Shown here: positions 36,895 through 45,924 of the stretch, one piece after another
Layout: the number at the start of each line of letters is the position of its first letter
How positions within the stretch are numbered: position 1 is the stretch's first letter
Source of the DNA: Sinorhizobium chiapasense
Lineage (GTDB): Bacteria; Pseudomonadota; Alphaproteobacteria; Rhizobiales; Rhizobiaceae
Reading direction: 5' to 3'
Assembly (NCBI RefSeq): GCF_036488675.1
Contig: NZ_CP133152.1
Location: 1,569,161-1,633,160, forward strand
DNA: 64,000 bases
Made by a program: the position numbers and the translations under genes
The notes under the pieces: model-generated
The model's input: only the letters and a program-made list of their open reading frames with translations
Told to the model about the DNA's origin: nothing
Database searches by the model: none

Positions 36895-37225
36895 GCTAAC
36901 ATCCCCCGTTGATGTCACTCGCCAGCATAGTAACAATCCCTGACGGGAAAGAAAGAAAAATATACTAGACTTTCCTCCTCAAGAAAAGAAATAACACCTA
37001 TCAATTCAAAGGGATATTTTACCCGGGCAAATATGGGGTTTCTCTTGCGAGTAAACGCCCCGCCGGCCTTTGGTATTTTCGAAATAACGCACATTCTACA
37101 ACGTCAGCGCGCGGAAACCGCCGGCGGCGCGGCGAGTCGGAGAACGAAAGGCCGGCGCGGCGTTCGCGTCGCACCGGCCATTACCCGGTTGGTGGATGTC
37201 GCCCGCTGTCGACGGACGCCGCCGC
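36895..37225. other. nap promoter region and azu 3' region
   Basis: This is 331 bases without a gene. The nap-proximal part (about 36930-37030) is AT-rich and probably carries the napE promoter. I found no TTG-N8-CAA site in it, so nap may be controlled differently from nir and nor. The azu-proximal part holds the hairpin at 37150-37179. Confidence 0.5.
37150..37179 (-). terminator. probable terminator hairpin after the pseudoazurin gene
   Basis: Arms GGCCGGCGCGGCG and CGTCGCACCGGCC pair with two mismatches around a TTCG loop. It lies 47 bases beyond the azu stop. No clear T tract. Confidence 0.5.
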
Positions 37226-37690
37226 TTATAGCGCCAACGCCGTGAAGGCGGCGTTGAGGCGCTCCTGCGCTTTCTTCGGGTTCTTCGCCCCCTTCGCTGC
37301 GTCGAGATTGGCCGGGCCGTCGCCGACCTGCACGACGCCCACCATGCCCATGCCGTAGTGCGGCGTGCACTTCACGCCATAGACGCCCGGAGTGGTGAAC
37401 GTCACCTTGTAGTTCTCGTTGACCTTGCTCTTCAGCGCTTCGGCACCATCCGGCAGCATGCCCTTGATCGTCTCGACATTGTGGCCCTTGTCGGTCGGGA
37501 TGAAGGTCACGGTATCGCCGGCGGCGATCCTCAGCGAAGCCGGCTCAAAGACCATCACGCCGTCCTCGCCCTTGTTGAGCATGTGCACTTCAAAGTCTGC
37601 CGCAAGCGCAGGGGTGGTGATCAGCATTGCCAGCGCGGCGAGGCCAAGGCCCTTCTTCATCCCAAGGCCCTTTTTCATCATTGTCAGCAT
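37226..37690 (-). CDS. azu: pseudoazurin, blue copper electron donor
   Basis: The 154-residue precursor has a signal peptide ending TTPALA with a duplicated MKKGLG element in its front. Type 1 copper ligands are His70, Cys108, His111 and Met116, with the spacing of known pseudoazurins (40/78/81/86 in the mature protein). It is the expected electron carrier to NirK. GGAGA precedes the ATG at 37690. A perfect FNR/NnrR-type dyad lies upstream. Confidence 0.94.
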   Translation of the reverse strand: MLTMMKKGLGMKKGLGLAALAMLITTPALAADFEVHMLNKGEDGVMVFEPASLRIAAGDTVTFIPTDKGHNVETIKGMLPDGAEALKSKVNENYKVTFTTPGVYGVKCTPHYGMGMVGVVQVGDGPANLDAAKGAKNPKKAQERLNAAFTALAL

Positions 37691-37766
37691 TTTATCTTCT
37701 CCGTTGAACCACCGACCCTTGCCGTGGTTGTCGCCTCGGAAATAGGCCGATGCCGACCTGCCGACT

Positions 37767-37780
37767 TTGACGCGCGTCAA
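37767..37780. promoter_or_regulatory. NnrR/FNR-type site for azu, perfect dyad
   Basis: TTGACGCGCGTCAA is perfectly symmetrical and fits TTG-N8-CAA. A -41.5 position predicts a start site near 37732, 42 bases before the azu start codon. Confidence 0.7.
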
Positions 37781-37912
37781 ATAACGCGACGATGATGGTC
37801 GGGGGCCTGTCTCCGCTCGTGCATGTGAACCGCGGTGGCGCGATCGGCCGCTTTTGCCTGACATTTGAGCTCCGAACGCGATTTTCGACGGATGTTCCGT
37901 CGCCCGAGATCA

Positions 37913-37941
37913 TTGACAGATTTCGTCTGTCGGATTATAAC
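37913..37941 (+). promoter_or_regulatory. sigma-70 promoter with overlapping TetR-type operator
   Basis: TTGACA at 37913-37918 and TATAAC at 37936-37941 are 17 bases apart. The palindrome GACAGA-TTTCG-TCTGTC at 37915-37931 sits between and over the -35 box, so a bound repressor would block the polymerase. It serves the TetR gene at 37984. Confidence 0.65.
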
Positions 37942-37983
37942 TGACGAAATTCGAAAATCGTCACTCGTAAATCGTGAGATGAA

Positions 37984-38592
37984 ATGAGCGAACTCGCAGA
38001 CATCGGCGCCGATGCTACCAGGCAGGAAAACGTGACGCGGATCCTCGATTCCGCCGAGCGGCTGTTTAGGCATTACGGCTACAGCAAGACGAATGTGGCC
38101 GACATCGCCCGTGACCTCGAAATGTCGCCGGCCAATATCTACCGTTTCTTCACTTCGAAGACAGAGATCCACCAGGCGCTTTGCGCGCGCATGCTGGCTG
38201 CAAGCTACCAGCAGGCTCTCGATAATTCCCGTCTTCCTTTAAGCGCCGCCGAGCGGCTCCGTCGCCATGCACAGGGCCAGCACAAGATGACGGTCGAGAC
38301 CATGCTCGACGAGCAGAAAGTCCACGAAATGGTCGTCGTCGCCATCGAGCGGGACTGGCACGTCATCGAGAAGCACATCGACCGCTTGGACGGGCTTCTT
38401 GCCGATATCATCCGCGAAGGCATCGCAGCCGGCGAATTCGCCGATCAGGACCCGGCAAAGGCTGCCAGGTGCTTCGGCGCCAGCATTGTGACGCTCTGTC
38501 ATCCGCAGATCGTCGCCCAGTGCCTCGCGAAGGAAAACCGCGCGACGCCCGACGAACTGATCGAATTCGCGATCAGAGCACTGAAGAAATAA
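37984..38592 (+). CDS. TetR-family repressor of the adjacent RND efflux system
   Basis: The 202-residue protein has an N-terminal helix-turn-helix (about 17-63: ILDSAERLFRHYGYSKTNVA, SPANIYRFFTSKTEI) and a variable ligand domain. It precedes the adaptor gene by 55 bases in the same direction and its promoter overlaps a dyad, so autorepression and control of the pump are likely. The inducer is unknown. Confidence 0.85.
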   Translation: MSELADIGADATRQENVTRILDSAERLFRHYGYSKTNVADIARDLEMSPANIYRFFTSKTEIHQALCARMLAASYQQALDNSRLPLSAAERLRRHAQGQHKMTVETMLDEQKVHEMVVVAIERDWHVIEKHIDRLDGLLADIIREGIAAGEFADQDPAKAARCFGASIVTLCHPQIVAQCLAKENRATPDELIEFAIRALKK

Positions 38593-38647
38593 TCGAGCCA
38601 AAAATATTCAAGCCGCGTGGCGGCAGACAGGATCAGGAGTGCCAGAG

Positions 38648-39793
38648 ATGTTTTCACCAAAGGCCCTCGAAATGAGAACCGCGCTCGTCGCCAGGCTCGC
38701 GGCCGTGCTTGCCATCGCCGTCGCCCTCTCCGCCTGCTCGGAAGAGAAGGTGGAGACCAAGGAGATCATCCGGCCGGTCAAGGTCGTCGAGATCGCCGCG
38801 GCCGGCAATCAGCGCGAACTCGACTATTCCGGCTCGGTGAAGGCGCGCACGGAGATGAATCTCGGCTTCCGTGTCGGCGGCAAGATCACCGAAAGGCTCG
38901 CTAATATCGGCGACCGGGTGAAGCCGGGCGACCTGCTCGCCCGCATCGATCCGACCGATTATGAGCTCGCCGTGAAAAGCGCCGTAGCCAACCTCGCCGC
39001 CGCTGAAAAGCAGGTGGAAACGACAGCGCTCACCAAGATGCGGGCGGAGCAGCTTTTCACCCGCGAATTCTCGTCCAAGGCCCAGCTCGATCAGGCGACG
39101 CTTCTTTACGATCAGGCGGCCTCCACACGGGACGCCGCCGCCTCGTCGCTCGACCAGGCAAGGAACCAGGTCGCCTACACGGATCTGAAATCCGACCAGA
39201 ACGGCATCGTCACCGCGATCAACGCCGATATCGGCCAGGTCGTCGGCACCGGCACGCCGGTGGTGACGGTCGCCGTCGATGGCGAGAAGGAAGTGCAGAT
39301 CGCCGTGCCCGAGATGGATATCTCCGAATTCAAGCCGGGCAAGACGGTCAAGGCGCGCTTCTGGTCTGACGACGCGCTCGTGCTCGACGGCAACGTGCGC
39401 GAGGTCTCCGGCAGCGCGGACCAGCAGTCGCGAACCTTTTCCGTGCGCATAAGCCTCCCGACAGACCCGCGCGTGCTGCTCGGCATGACAGCCACGATCG
39501 AGGCCGTCGCCGCCAACTCGCAGCCGTCGGTCTCCATCCCGTTAAGCGCGCTTGCCGAGAGGGACGGCCGGAAGCTCGTCTGGGTGGTCGATCGTGAACG
39601 CTCGACGGTGCATGCGCGCGACGTGAAACTCGCCGAATTCACCGGCGATGGCGTTCGCATCGCCGAAGGGCTTGAGCAGGGCGATCTCGTCGTTGCCGCC
39701 GGCACCCAGTTCATGACGGAAGACCTGAAGGTGAAGCTGCCGGCAGCCGAACAGCAAGCCGCACTCACCGAAACGGGCGAAGTCCTTCGCTAA
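38648..39793 (+). CDS. RND efflux periplasmic adaptor lipoprotein
   Basis: The 381-residue membrane-fusion protein has a lipoprotein signal with lipobox LSAC. Half-motifs of the lipoyl domain follow (LGFRVGGKITERLANIGDRV, ... DLKSDQNGIVTAINADIGQV), with a coiled hairpin between them and a beta-barrel (about 210-300). AGGAG lies 8 bases before the ATG at 38648. It bridges the inner-membrane pump and an outer-membrane channel, which is not encoded here. Confidence 0.9.
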   Translation: MFSPKALEMRTALVARLAAVLAIAVALSACSEEKVETKEIIRPVKVVEIAAAGNQRELDYSGSVKARTEMNLGFRVGGKITERLANIGDRVKPGDLLARIDPTDYELAVKSAVANLAAAEKQVETTALTKMRAEQLFTREFSSKAQLDQATLLYDQAASTRDAAASSLDQARNQVAYTDLKSDQNGIVTAINADIGQVVGTGTPVVTVAVDGEKEVQIAVPEMDISEFKPGKTVKARFWSDDALVLDGNVREVSGSADQQSRTFSVRISLPTDPRVLLGMTATIEAVAANSQPSVSIPLSALAERDGRKLVWVVDRERSTVHARDVKLAEFTGDGVRIAEGLEQGDLVVAAGTQFMTEDLKVKLPAAEQQAALTETGEVLR

Positions 39794-39826
39794 TCCCCCA
39801 TTTATCGATAGAACGGAACGACGGCC

Positions 39827-42800
39827 ATGCACGCCTCCACTGAGGACAGGAAACCATTCAACCTCTCGCGCTGGGCGATCGGCCACCCGAGCATTGCGCG
39901 CTTCCTCTTCGCGCTGATCATCATCACCGGCGCGCTTGGCCTCTTACGCATGGGCCAGCGCGAAGACCCGGAGTTCACCTTCCGCGTCATGGTCATCCAG
40001 GCCGTCTGGCCGGGCGCGTCGATAGAGGAGATGCAGGACCAGGTCGTCAACAAGATCGAGCGCAAGCTGCAGGAAACGCCGCATCTCGATTTCGTGCGCT
40101 CCTACACGCGCGCCGGCAGCGCCATCATCACGCTGCAGGTCGAGGGCGACACCAATGCCGAAGAGGTGGCCGACGCCTTCTACCAGGTGCGCAAGAAAGT
40201 CGGCGACATCGACAACGAGCTGCCGGAAGGCCTGCTCGGCCCCTATTTCAACGACGAGTTCGGCGACACCTTCATCACGCTCCACTCGATCAGCGGCGAC
40301 GGCTACAGCTATCCGGAGCTCAAGAAGTTCGCGATCCAGGGCCGCGACATGCTCTTGACGACGCCCGGCGTCGAAAAGGTCTCGATCATCGGCGACCAGC
40401 CGGAGAAGATCTATATCGACGTTTCGTCCAAGGCGCTCGCGGAACGCGGTCTGACGCTCAACGATCTGCGCAGCGCGATCGTCGGCCAGAACAATGTCGA
40501 TCTGGCCGGCTCCGTCGACACCGGCACACGCTCGGTGCGCATTTCCGTTGAAGGCGGCGTCGACCGCGCCGAGGACATCCGTGCGCTGAGATTGCGAGCC
40601 GGGAGCCAGGTGATCCGGCTCGGCGATATCGCCAGCGTCACCTCCGGACTGGAAGACCCCTACTCGCGCAAATTCCGCTTCAACGGTCACGACGGCGTCC
40701 AGATCGGCGTGGTCATGGCGAAAGGCTTCAATGTCACCGACGTCGGCAAGGCGGTGGAAGCGACCTATGAGCGCTTCGAATCCGCGCTTCCCTATGGCGT
40801 CTCCGTCGACCAGATCGCCAACCAGCCTGAAGTCGTGACCGACGCGATCAGCGAGTTCATGCATGCCCTCGGCGAGGCGCTGATCATCGTGCTCGTCGTC
40901 TCCTTCCTGTCGATCGGCTGGCGCTCCGGCCTCGTCATCGCGATCGCCATCCCGCTCGTGCTCGCCGCCACCTTCGCGATCATGTACGAACTCGGCATCG
41001 ACCTGCAGCGCATCTCGCTCGGCGCGCTGATCATCGCGCTCGGCCTGCTCGTCGACGACGCGATGATCGTCGTCGAGATGATGGAGCGCAAGCTCGAGGA
41101 AGGCCTTGTGAAGATCGAGGCGGCGAGCTTCGCCTATTCCTCGACCGCCTTCCCGATGCTGACCGGTACGCTGATCACGACCGCCGGCTTCATCCCGGTC
41201 GGCTTCGCCGAGTCGACCGCTGGCGAATATGTGCGCTCGCTCTTTTATGTCGTCGGCATCGCCCTGGTGGTCTCCTGGTTCGTAGCCGTCTATTTCACGC
41301 CCTGGCTCGGCTACATGATCCTCAAGCAGCGCCATCATGCCGGCAGCCACCACGATGTCTTCGACACGCGCTTCTACCGGCGCCTGCGCGCGACGGTCAG
41401 TTGGGCGGTGCGCCACAGGGTCATCGTGCTCGTCATGACGCTCGCGACCTTCATGGCAAGCCTCTGGGCATTCCAGTTCATCCCGAAGAACTTCTTCCCG
41501 CAGTCGTCGCGGCCGGAAATCCTGGTCGATCTGTGGCTGCCGGAAGGAACCAGCATCAAGGAGGTCGAGAAGCAGGCCAAGGCGCTCGAGGCGCGGATGA
41601 TGGACGACGAGGACAAGCGCTTCATCGCCACCTATATCGGCGAGGGCGCGCCGCGCTTCTTCCTGCCGCTCGACCAGCAGCTCCGCAATCCGAACTTCGC
41701 CCAGCTGCTCGTCATGGCGAAGGACGAACCGGCCCGCGAACGGCTGATTGCCAAGCTGCGCACGGTTCTCGCCGAGGACTTCCCGTCGATCCGCGCCAAG
41801 GTCGACCGGCTGTTCCTCGGCCCGCCGACCGGCTGGCCCGTGCAGTTGCGCGTGATGGGGCCGGACCGCGCCGAAGTCCGCCGCATCGCCGATCAGGTGA
41901 AGGCGAAGTTCAACGAGAACCCCCTGCTCGGCGCCGTCCACGACGACTGGCTGGAGCCGGTGCCGGCGATGAAGCTGGTGATCGACCAGGATCGGGCCCG
42001 GGCGCTGGGCGTCACCTCGCAGCGCATCCGCCAGATGCTGCAGGCATCGATGACCGGCGTGCCGCTCGACAATTTCCGCGACGGCGAGGAAACCGTCTCG
42101 ATCGTCGCGCGGGAGCCGGATGGCAATCGCCAGCTGCTTTCGGCCGTCAACTCGGTCTATGTCCCAACCGATTTCGGCGGCTTCGTGCCGGTATCGCAGG
42201 TCGCCAAGGTTGTTCCGGTCATGGAACAGGGCATCGAATGGCGCCGCGATCGCCTGCCGACGATCACGGTCCGCGCCACGCTGCCCGACGGCGTGCAGTC
42301 GAACGACGTGACGATGAAACTCTATGACGAGCTTCAGGGGCTGAGAAACGGCCTCGCCCCCGGCTACAAGGTCGAGATCCAGGGCGGCGCCGAAGACAGC
42401 GCCGAAAGCCAGGCCTCGATCGCCGCCAAGGCGCCGATCATGCTGGTCGTCATCGTCGTGCTGCTGATGGCGCAGCTCCAGCACTTCGGCAAGGCGATGC
42501 TGGTGCTTGCGACCGGTCCGCTCGGCATCATCGGCGCGGCCGCCGCGCTCTTGATCAGCGGCGCGCCCTTCGGCTTCGTCGCCATTCTCGGCGTCATCGC
42601 GCTGCTCGGCATCATCATCCGCAACTCGATCATCCTCGTCGACCAGATCGACCAGGACATCGCGGCCGGCATGGAGCGCGCCGAGGCGATCATCGGCGCG
42701 GCGGTTCGCCGCTTCCGGCCGATCATGCTCACCGCACTGACGGCGGTGCTTGCGCTGATCCCGATCTCGCGCGGCGTGTTCTGGGGCCCGCTTGCCTATG

Positions 42801-42979
42801 CCATGATGGGCGGCATCCTCGTTGCGACGGTGCTGACCATCCTGGTGCTGCCGGCCGGCTACGCGATGTTCTTCGGCCGGGAGCCGAAGGCACGAAAGGT
42901 GCAGCCGGAAGCAGCCGAGCAGCGCACCGAAGACGATGATGAGGAAGAGCGCTATCCGACGCCGATCGCCGCAGAGTAA
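39827..42979 (+). CDS. RND multidrug efflux transporter, inner-membrane pump
   Basis: The 1050-residue protein has the AcrB-type layout: twelve helices, two large periplasmic loops, and the proton-relay aspartate pair in GLLVDDAMIVVEMM. It starts 33 bases after the adaptor gene. The periplasmic loops are somewhat divergent from AcrB, and substrates cannot be predicted. A hairpin lies 22 bases after its stop. Confidence 0.93.
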   Translation: MHASTEDRKPFNLSRWAIGHPSIARFLFALIIITGALGLLRMGQREDPEFTFRVMVIQAVWPGASIEEMQDQVVNKIERKLQETPHLDFVRSYTRAGSAIITLQVEGDTNAEEVADAFYQVRKKVGDIDNELPEGLLGPYFNDEFGDTFITLHSISGDGYSYPELKKFAIQGRDMLLTTPGVEKVSIIGDQPEKIYIDVSSKALAERGLTLNDLRSAIVGQNNVDLAGSVDTGTRSVRISVEGGVDRAEDIRALRLRAGSQVIRLGDIASVTSGLEDPYSRKFRFNGHDGVQIGVVMAKGFNVTDVGKAVEATYERFESALPYGVSVDQIANQPEVVTDAISEFMHALGEALIIVLVVSFLSIGWRSGLVIAIAIPLVLAATFAIMYELGIDLQRISLGALIIALGLLVDDAMIVVEMMERKLEEGLVKIEAASFAYSSTAFPMLTGTLITTAGFIPVGFAESTAGEYVRSLFYVVGIALVVSWFVAVYFTPWLGYMILKQRHHAGSHHDVFDTRFYRRLRATVSWAVRHRVIVLVMTLATFMASLWAFQFIPKNFFPQSSRPEILVDLWLPEGTSIKEVEKQAKALEARMMDDEDKRFIATYIGEGAPRFFLPLDQQLRNPNFAQLLVMAKDEPARERLIAKLRTVLAEDFPSIRAKVDRLFLGPPTGWPVQLRVMGPDRAEVRRIADQVKAKFNENPLLGAVHDDWLEPVPAMKLVIDQDRARALGVTSQRIRQMLQASMTGVPLDNFRDGEETVSIVAREPDGNRQLLSAVNSVYVPTDFGGFVPVSQVAKVVPVMEQGIEWRRDRLPTITVRATLPDGVQSNDVTMKLYDELQGLRNGLAPGYKVEIQGGAEDSAESQASIAAKAPIMLVVIVVLLMAQLQHFGKAMLVLATGPLGIIGAAAALLISGAPFGFVAILGVIALLGIIIRNSIILVDQIDQDIAAGMERAEAIIGAAVRRFRPIMLTALTAVLALIPISRGVFWGPLAYAMMGGILVATVLTILVLPAGYAMFFGREPKARKVQPEAAEQRTEDDDEEERYPTPIAAE

Positions 42980-43001
42980 ACTCAGCCGCCATCATTCCTG
43001 A

Positions 43002-43033
43002 TGCGCCAGCCGGAAGAGAAGCCGGCTGGCGCA
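43002..43033 (+). terminator. hairpin after the RND pump gene
   Basis: TGCGCCAGCCGG and CCGGCTGGCGCA form a perfect 12-base stem with an 8-base loop. No T tract is present, so termination may be inefficient. The rest of 43034-43282 shows no supported gene. Confidence 0.6.
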
Positions 43034-43282
43034 GTCGCTCAGCCGAGGTGGTGGCGCTCCTGAAGACCGTAGGCCGGGGTCGGAATGCCCTCGCAGCGGG
43101 CCTTCAACGCACCGCGCCGTGGGCGCGAGTGTGCGCATGGGAATGTAAAGGAAGGCGAAGCCGAAGAGCGGGGACGCGATGACCCGCCTCGGGTGCTTGT
43201 CTCCGGAACCGGTACGCAACCCGGACTCCGCTTCATCCGGGCCGACGCAAATGCCCTTGATCGGCCGGATCGGCCGCGCGCA

Positions 43283-43492
43283 TCAATCGTCGAGGCGGAA
43301 GCCCACCTTCATGACGACCTGGTAATGCGCCACCTCTCCGTTGACTATCTGTCCCCGGATTTGGTCGACTTCGAACCAGTCGAGATTCCGCATGGTTTTC
43401 GAGGCGCGCGAAATCGCCGTTTCGATCGCCTCGTTGACCGAGGTCTTCGAGCTTCCGATCAACTCTATCTTCTTGTAGACGTGCCCGCTCAC
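43283..43492 (-). CDS. dodecin family flavin-binding protein
   Basis: The 69-residue protein matches dodecin along its length: HVYKKIELIGSSKTSVNEAI, ASKTMRNLDWFEVDQIRG with the flavin-stacking tryptophan, and VAHYQVVMKVGFRLDD. I choose the GTG at 43492 because GGAGG lies 7 bases upstream and the length matches the family; the ORF extends to 43534. Dodecins are dodecameric flavin buffers. Confidence 0.9.
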   Translation of the reverse strand: MSGHVYKKIELIGSSKTSVNEAIETAISRASKTMRNLDWFEVDQIRGQIVNGEVAHYQVVMKVGFRLDD

Positions 43493-43609
43493 AATAACCT
43501 CCTCCGGGTTCTGATTGATCCCGCTTCTGAACATCGCCCTCGCGTTTGTGGCGAAGAGAGCGGCTCAGCACGCCGCGCTCTCACGCTCGATTGCCGAGGT
43601 CGATAGCAG

Positions 43610-43771
43610 TCAGCATGCGCCCGTTGGTTCGCGATTGCCAGCCGACGCATGCGGAATTCGGAGAGTTCGCCGGTTACCGCCGCGGATCGACGAACGCCAG
43701 GCGAGGTCGGCGTGGAGTCCGATCCAATGATTGCGCTCAAAAGGATCTCGGGCATCGCCCTGCGGGGTCAT
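43610..43771 (-). CDS. possible 53-residue protein
   Basis: The ATG at 43771 follows GAGGG with 7-base spacing. The product begins MTPQGDARDPFERNHWIGLH and is rich in Arg, Trp and His with no membrane segment. I recognise no family. The region 43493-44121 otherwise shows no gene, and fragments of repeat A around 44010-44033. Confidence 0.3.
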   Translation of the reverse strand: MTPQGDARDPFERNHWIGLHADLAWRSSIRGGNRRTLRIPHASAGNREPTGAC

Positions 43772-44121
43772 GTCGCCGCCCTCTAGATGTGCCGGCCCCC
43801 TTTCCGCGGACGCGCTGATCTTATCGCCTTGAATTGCTGTGTGAATCCGGTCACGCGTGGGAGAAGGGAAGGAGTGCCCGTGGGTCTGTTGGAAAACCGG
43901 TTGCGAGAGCCCGGCGTCGCAGCCGCCGGGGGCTTGGTTCAGCCCTGGTGGGCCCACGGCACCCAATCTGCGTGATTTCTTGATATGCAAGCGATTTGAG
44001 CGTAAAATTACACAGCAATTCAAAGCGTTACAGCGACCGTGCGAACTGAAGAGGCCGGAGCTGAAACGTCAGGCGCACGCGAGGGTGACGCTTTGGTCAA
44101 GCTTCATACGTGGAGGTTGTC

Positions 44122-44481
44122 ATGGTAAACACTCTCATGGCGGGAAAAAGAGCCCAGGACTGGGCCAATCTGGTCCTGGCGGTGTGCTTGTTCCTCTCTC
44201 CCTGGGTCATCGGTTTTGCGGTTGAGGCCCTGCCGACCTGGAACGCCTGGATCGCCGGCATCGTGCTCGGTGCGCTGGCGGTTGCAGCGCTTTCGGCCTT
44301 CGCAGAATGGGAGGAATGGGTGAACATGGTGATCGGCCTTTGGCTGATCGTCTCTCCCTGGCTGCTCGGCTTCATGGCGAACGTGAACGCGATGTGGACA
44401 CACGTCATCCTTGGCGTGCTCGTCGCGGCACTGTCGGCCTGGGCTGTCTGGGACTACCGGCACCCGCATTCGGCGGCCTAG
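44122..44481 (+). CDS. SPW-repeat membrane protein
   Basis: The 119-residue protein has four hydrophobic segments arranged as two repeats, each with an SPW motif (LSPWVIGFA and VSPWLLGFM). GGAGG lies 5 bases before the ATG at 44122. The family is found in bacterial inner membranes with unknown function. The gene stands alone between repeat-rich intergenic regions. Confidence 0.85.
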   Translation: MVNTLMAGKRAQDWANLVLAVCLFLSPWVIGFAVEALPTWNAWIAGIVLGALAVAALSAFAEWEEWVNMVIGLWLIVSPWLLGFMANVNAMWTHVILGVLVAALSAWAVWDYRHPHSAA

Positions 44482-44487
44482 ATCACG

Positions 44488-44583
44488 ATGATTTTGGGTC
44501 GACTCGACCCAAAATCATAGACGTGCTCGATTCTACGCGGGATGCGGGCGGAAAACCGCGCACACTTTTCCTCATCCCGCTCC
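44488..44583. repeat. mosaic repeat B, copy 2, with 15-base perfect palindrome
   Basis: ATGATTTTGGGTCGA and its exact complement flank a single C at 44488-44518. A GCGGGATGCGGGCGG ... TTTTCCTCATCCCGC module follows to 44583. It is the inverse of the element at 25668-25774. It lies 6 bases after the SPW gene and may also terminate its transcript. Confidence 0.75.
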
Positions 44584-44738
44584 GGCGCCGTGTGTTCAAG
44601 TGACCGCACAAAGGACGCTGTGACACATTGCGTTGCGGGTTCCGAGGAACGCGCAACAGCGCTGGCGTTTTTCACGAGAGCATTGCTCCCGCTTCCAGCG
44701 AAACCGGCCGGAAGCGGGATTATTGTGTCGTTGGATCG

Positions 44739-44828
44739 TTTCCCCGTCGAAACGGTGAAACGATCTAACCCTTTGAAACTACGCAATTCCGGACGGAAAG
44801 CCGCTACGCACTTTTCCTCATCCCGCTC
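44739..44828. repeat. mosaic repeat B, copy 3, abutting the thuB stop
   Basis: GTTTCCCCGTCGAAACGGTG and CGATCTAACCCTTTGAAACT precede CGGACGGAAAGCCGCTACGC and TTTTCCTCATCCCGCTC. The end touches the thuB stop codon at 44828-44830, so it forms the 3' end of the thu transcript. Together with copy 2 it fills most of 44482-44827, which holds no gene. Confidence 0.65.
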
Positions 44829-45916
44829 TAGCTTCCGACGGCCGCGCGTTCTTCCTCGACCGAAAGCGCCTCCGCGACTTCCAGCTCGCGCCGTTCCTTT
44901 TCGGTTTCGATGGCGAGATCGAGCACCTTCTGCAGGTTGGCGGCATGGCGGAAGCCGGGATCGACCGCCTGACGTTCGGCGACCGCCGCGGCAAAGCGCT
45001 GGTGATTGGTCGGCACCGTCCCGGCGTCGAGGTCGCGCCAGATCGCCTTTTCGACATCGGCGCCGAGGCAGCCCTTGAGGAGCGAGCCGTCCGGCGTATG
45101 GAACACCTCCAGCGCGCCCTTGTCGCCGTGCAGCCGCAGCCTCAACTCGTTGAGATGCCCCGTCGCCCAGCGGCTGGCGTGGATCACGCCCATCGCGCCG
45201 TTTTCGAACTCCGCCGTCATCGCGAAGCTGTCATTGGCGTCAAGGTCGTATTCGCCGATGCGGTTGTCGGGCGCCTTGTCGAACGCCTTCAGCCGGGCAA
45301 AGACCCGCTCGACCGCGCTGCCGGCGCCGTAGCCGGCGAAGTCGAGGATGTGGATACCGACATCGCCGAGCACGCCGTTGGAGCCGTGCTTGGTCGACAG
45401 CCGCCACAGCCATTTCGATTCGCTCGCCCAGTCGCCCCAGGCCTTCGACACCAGCCAGCTCTGCAAGTAGGAGGCTTCGAGATGGCGCACCCTGCCGATT
45501 TCACCGGCAAGCACCAGTTCGCGTGCCCGCTGAAGCGGCGCGACGTTGCGGTAGGTGAGGTTCACCATGTTGACGACACCGGCGCGCTCCGCGGCTTCGG
45601 CCATTTCGGCGGCCTTGTCGTAGTTTTCCGCCAGCGGCTTTTCGCACAGCACGTGCTTGCCGGCGGCGATCAGCGCCAGCGTCGTCGGATGATGGGCCTT
45701 GTCGGGCGTGACGTTGGTCGCCGCGTCGAACTCGCCCCAGGCGATCGCGTCATCGAGCGAGGTGAAGACGCGGGCAATGCCGTGCATGTCGGCAAAGGAG
45801 CGCGCCCGCGACGGGTCGACATCGACGGCGGCGACAAGCTCGACGCCATCAATCTTGGCAAAGGCGAGCGCATGGCTGTTGGCCATGCCGCCGGTTCCGA
45901 GAATGAGCAAACGCAT
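44828..45916 (-). CDS. thuB: ThuB, Gfo/Idh/MocA oxidoreductase of trehalose utilisation
   Basis: The 362-residue dehydrogenase has an N-terminal NAD-binding Rossmann fold with LILGTGGMANSHALAF, the EKPLAEN catalytic-lysine block near 95, and a GFO/IDH/MocA C-terminal domain (GVLGDVGIHILDFAGYGAGS). Gene order identifies it as ThuB of the Sinorhizobium trehalose pathway. GAGG lies 6 bases before the ATG at 45916, 8 bases after thuA; the longer frame lies inside thuA. Confidence 0.9.
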   Translation of the reverse strand: MRLLILGTGGMANSHALAFAKIDGVELVAAVDVDPSRARSFADMHGIARVFTSLDDAIAWGEFDAATNVTPDKAHHPTTLALIAAGKHVLCEKPLAENYDKAAEMAEAAERAGVVNMVNLTYRNVAPLQRARELVLAGEIGRVRHLEASYLQSWLVSKAWGDWASESKWLWRLSTKHGSNGVLGDVGIHILDFAGYGAGSAVERVFARLKAFDKAPDNRIGEYDLDANDSFAMTAEFENGAMGVIHASRWATGHLNELRLRLHGDKGALEVFHTPDGSLLKGCLGADVEKAIWRDLDAGTVPTNHQRFAAAVAERQAVDPGFRHAANLQKVLDLAIETEKERRELEVAEALSVEEERAAVGS

Positions 45917-45924
45917 GATGGACC

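Noticed and set aside
39944..42484. 846-codon open frame on the minus strand
   Set aside because: It is antisense to the RND pump gene; the composition (repeated DDDQHD and RDDEAG-like runs) is that of a shadow frame in GC-rich coding DNA.
43039..43236. 65-75 codon minus-strand frames between the RND terminator and dodecin
   Set aside because: They overlap in different frames, lack ribosome sites and show arginine/serine/proline-rich shadow composition.
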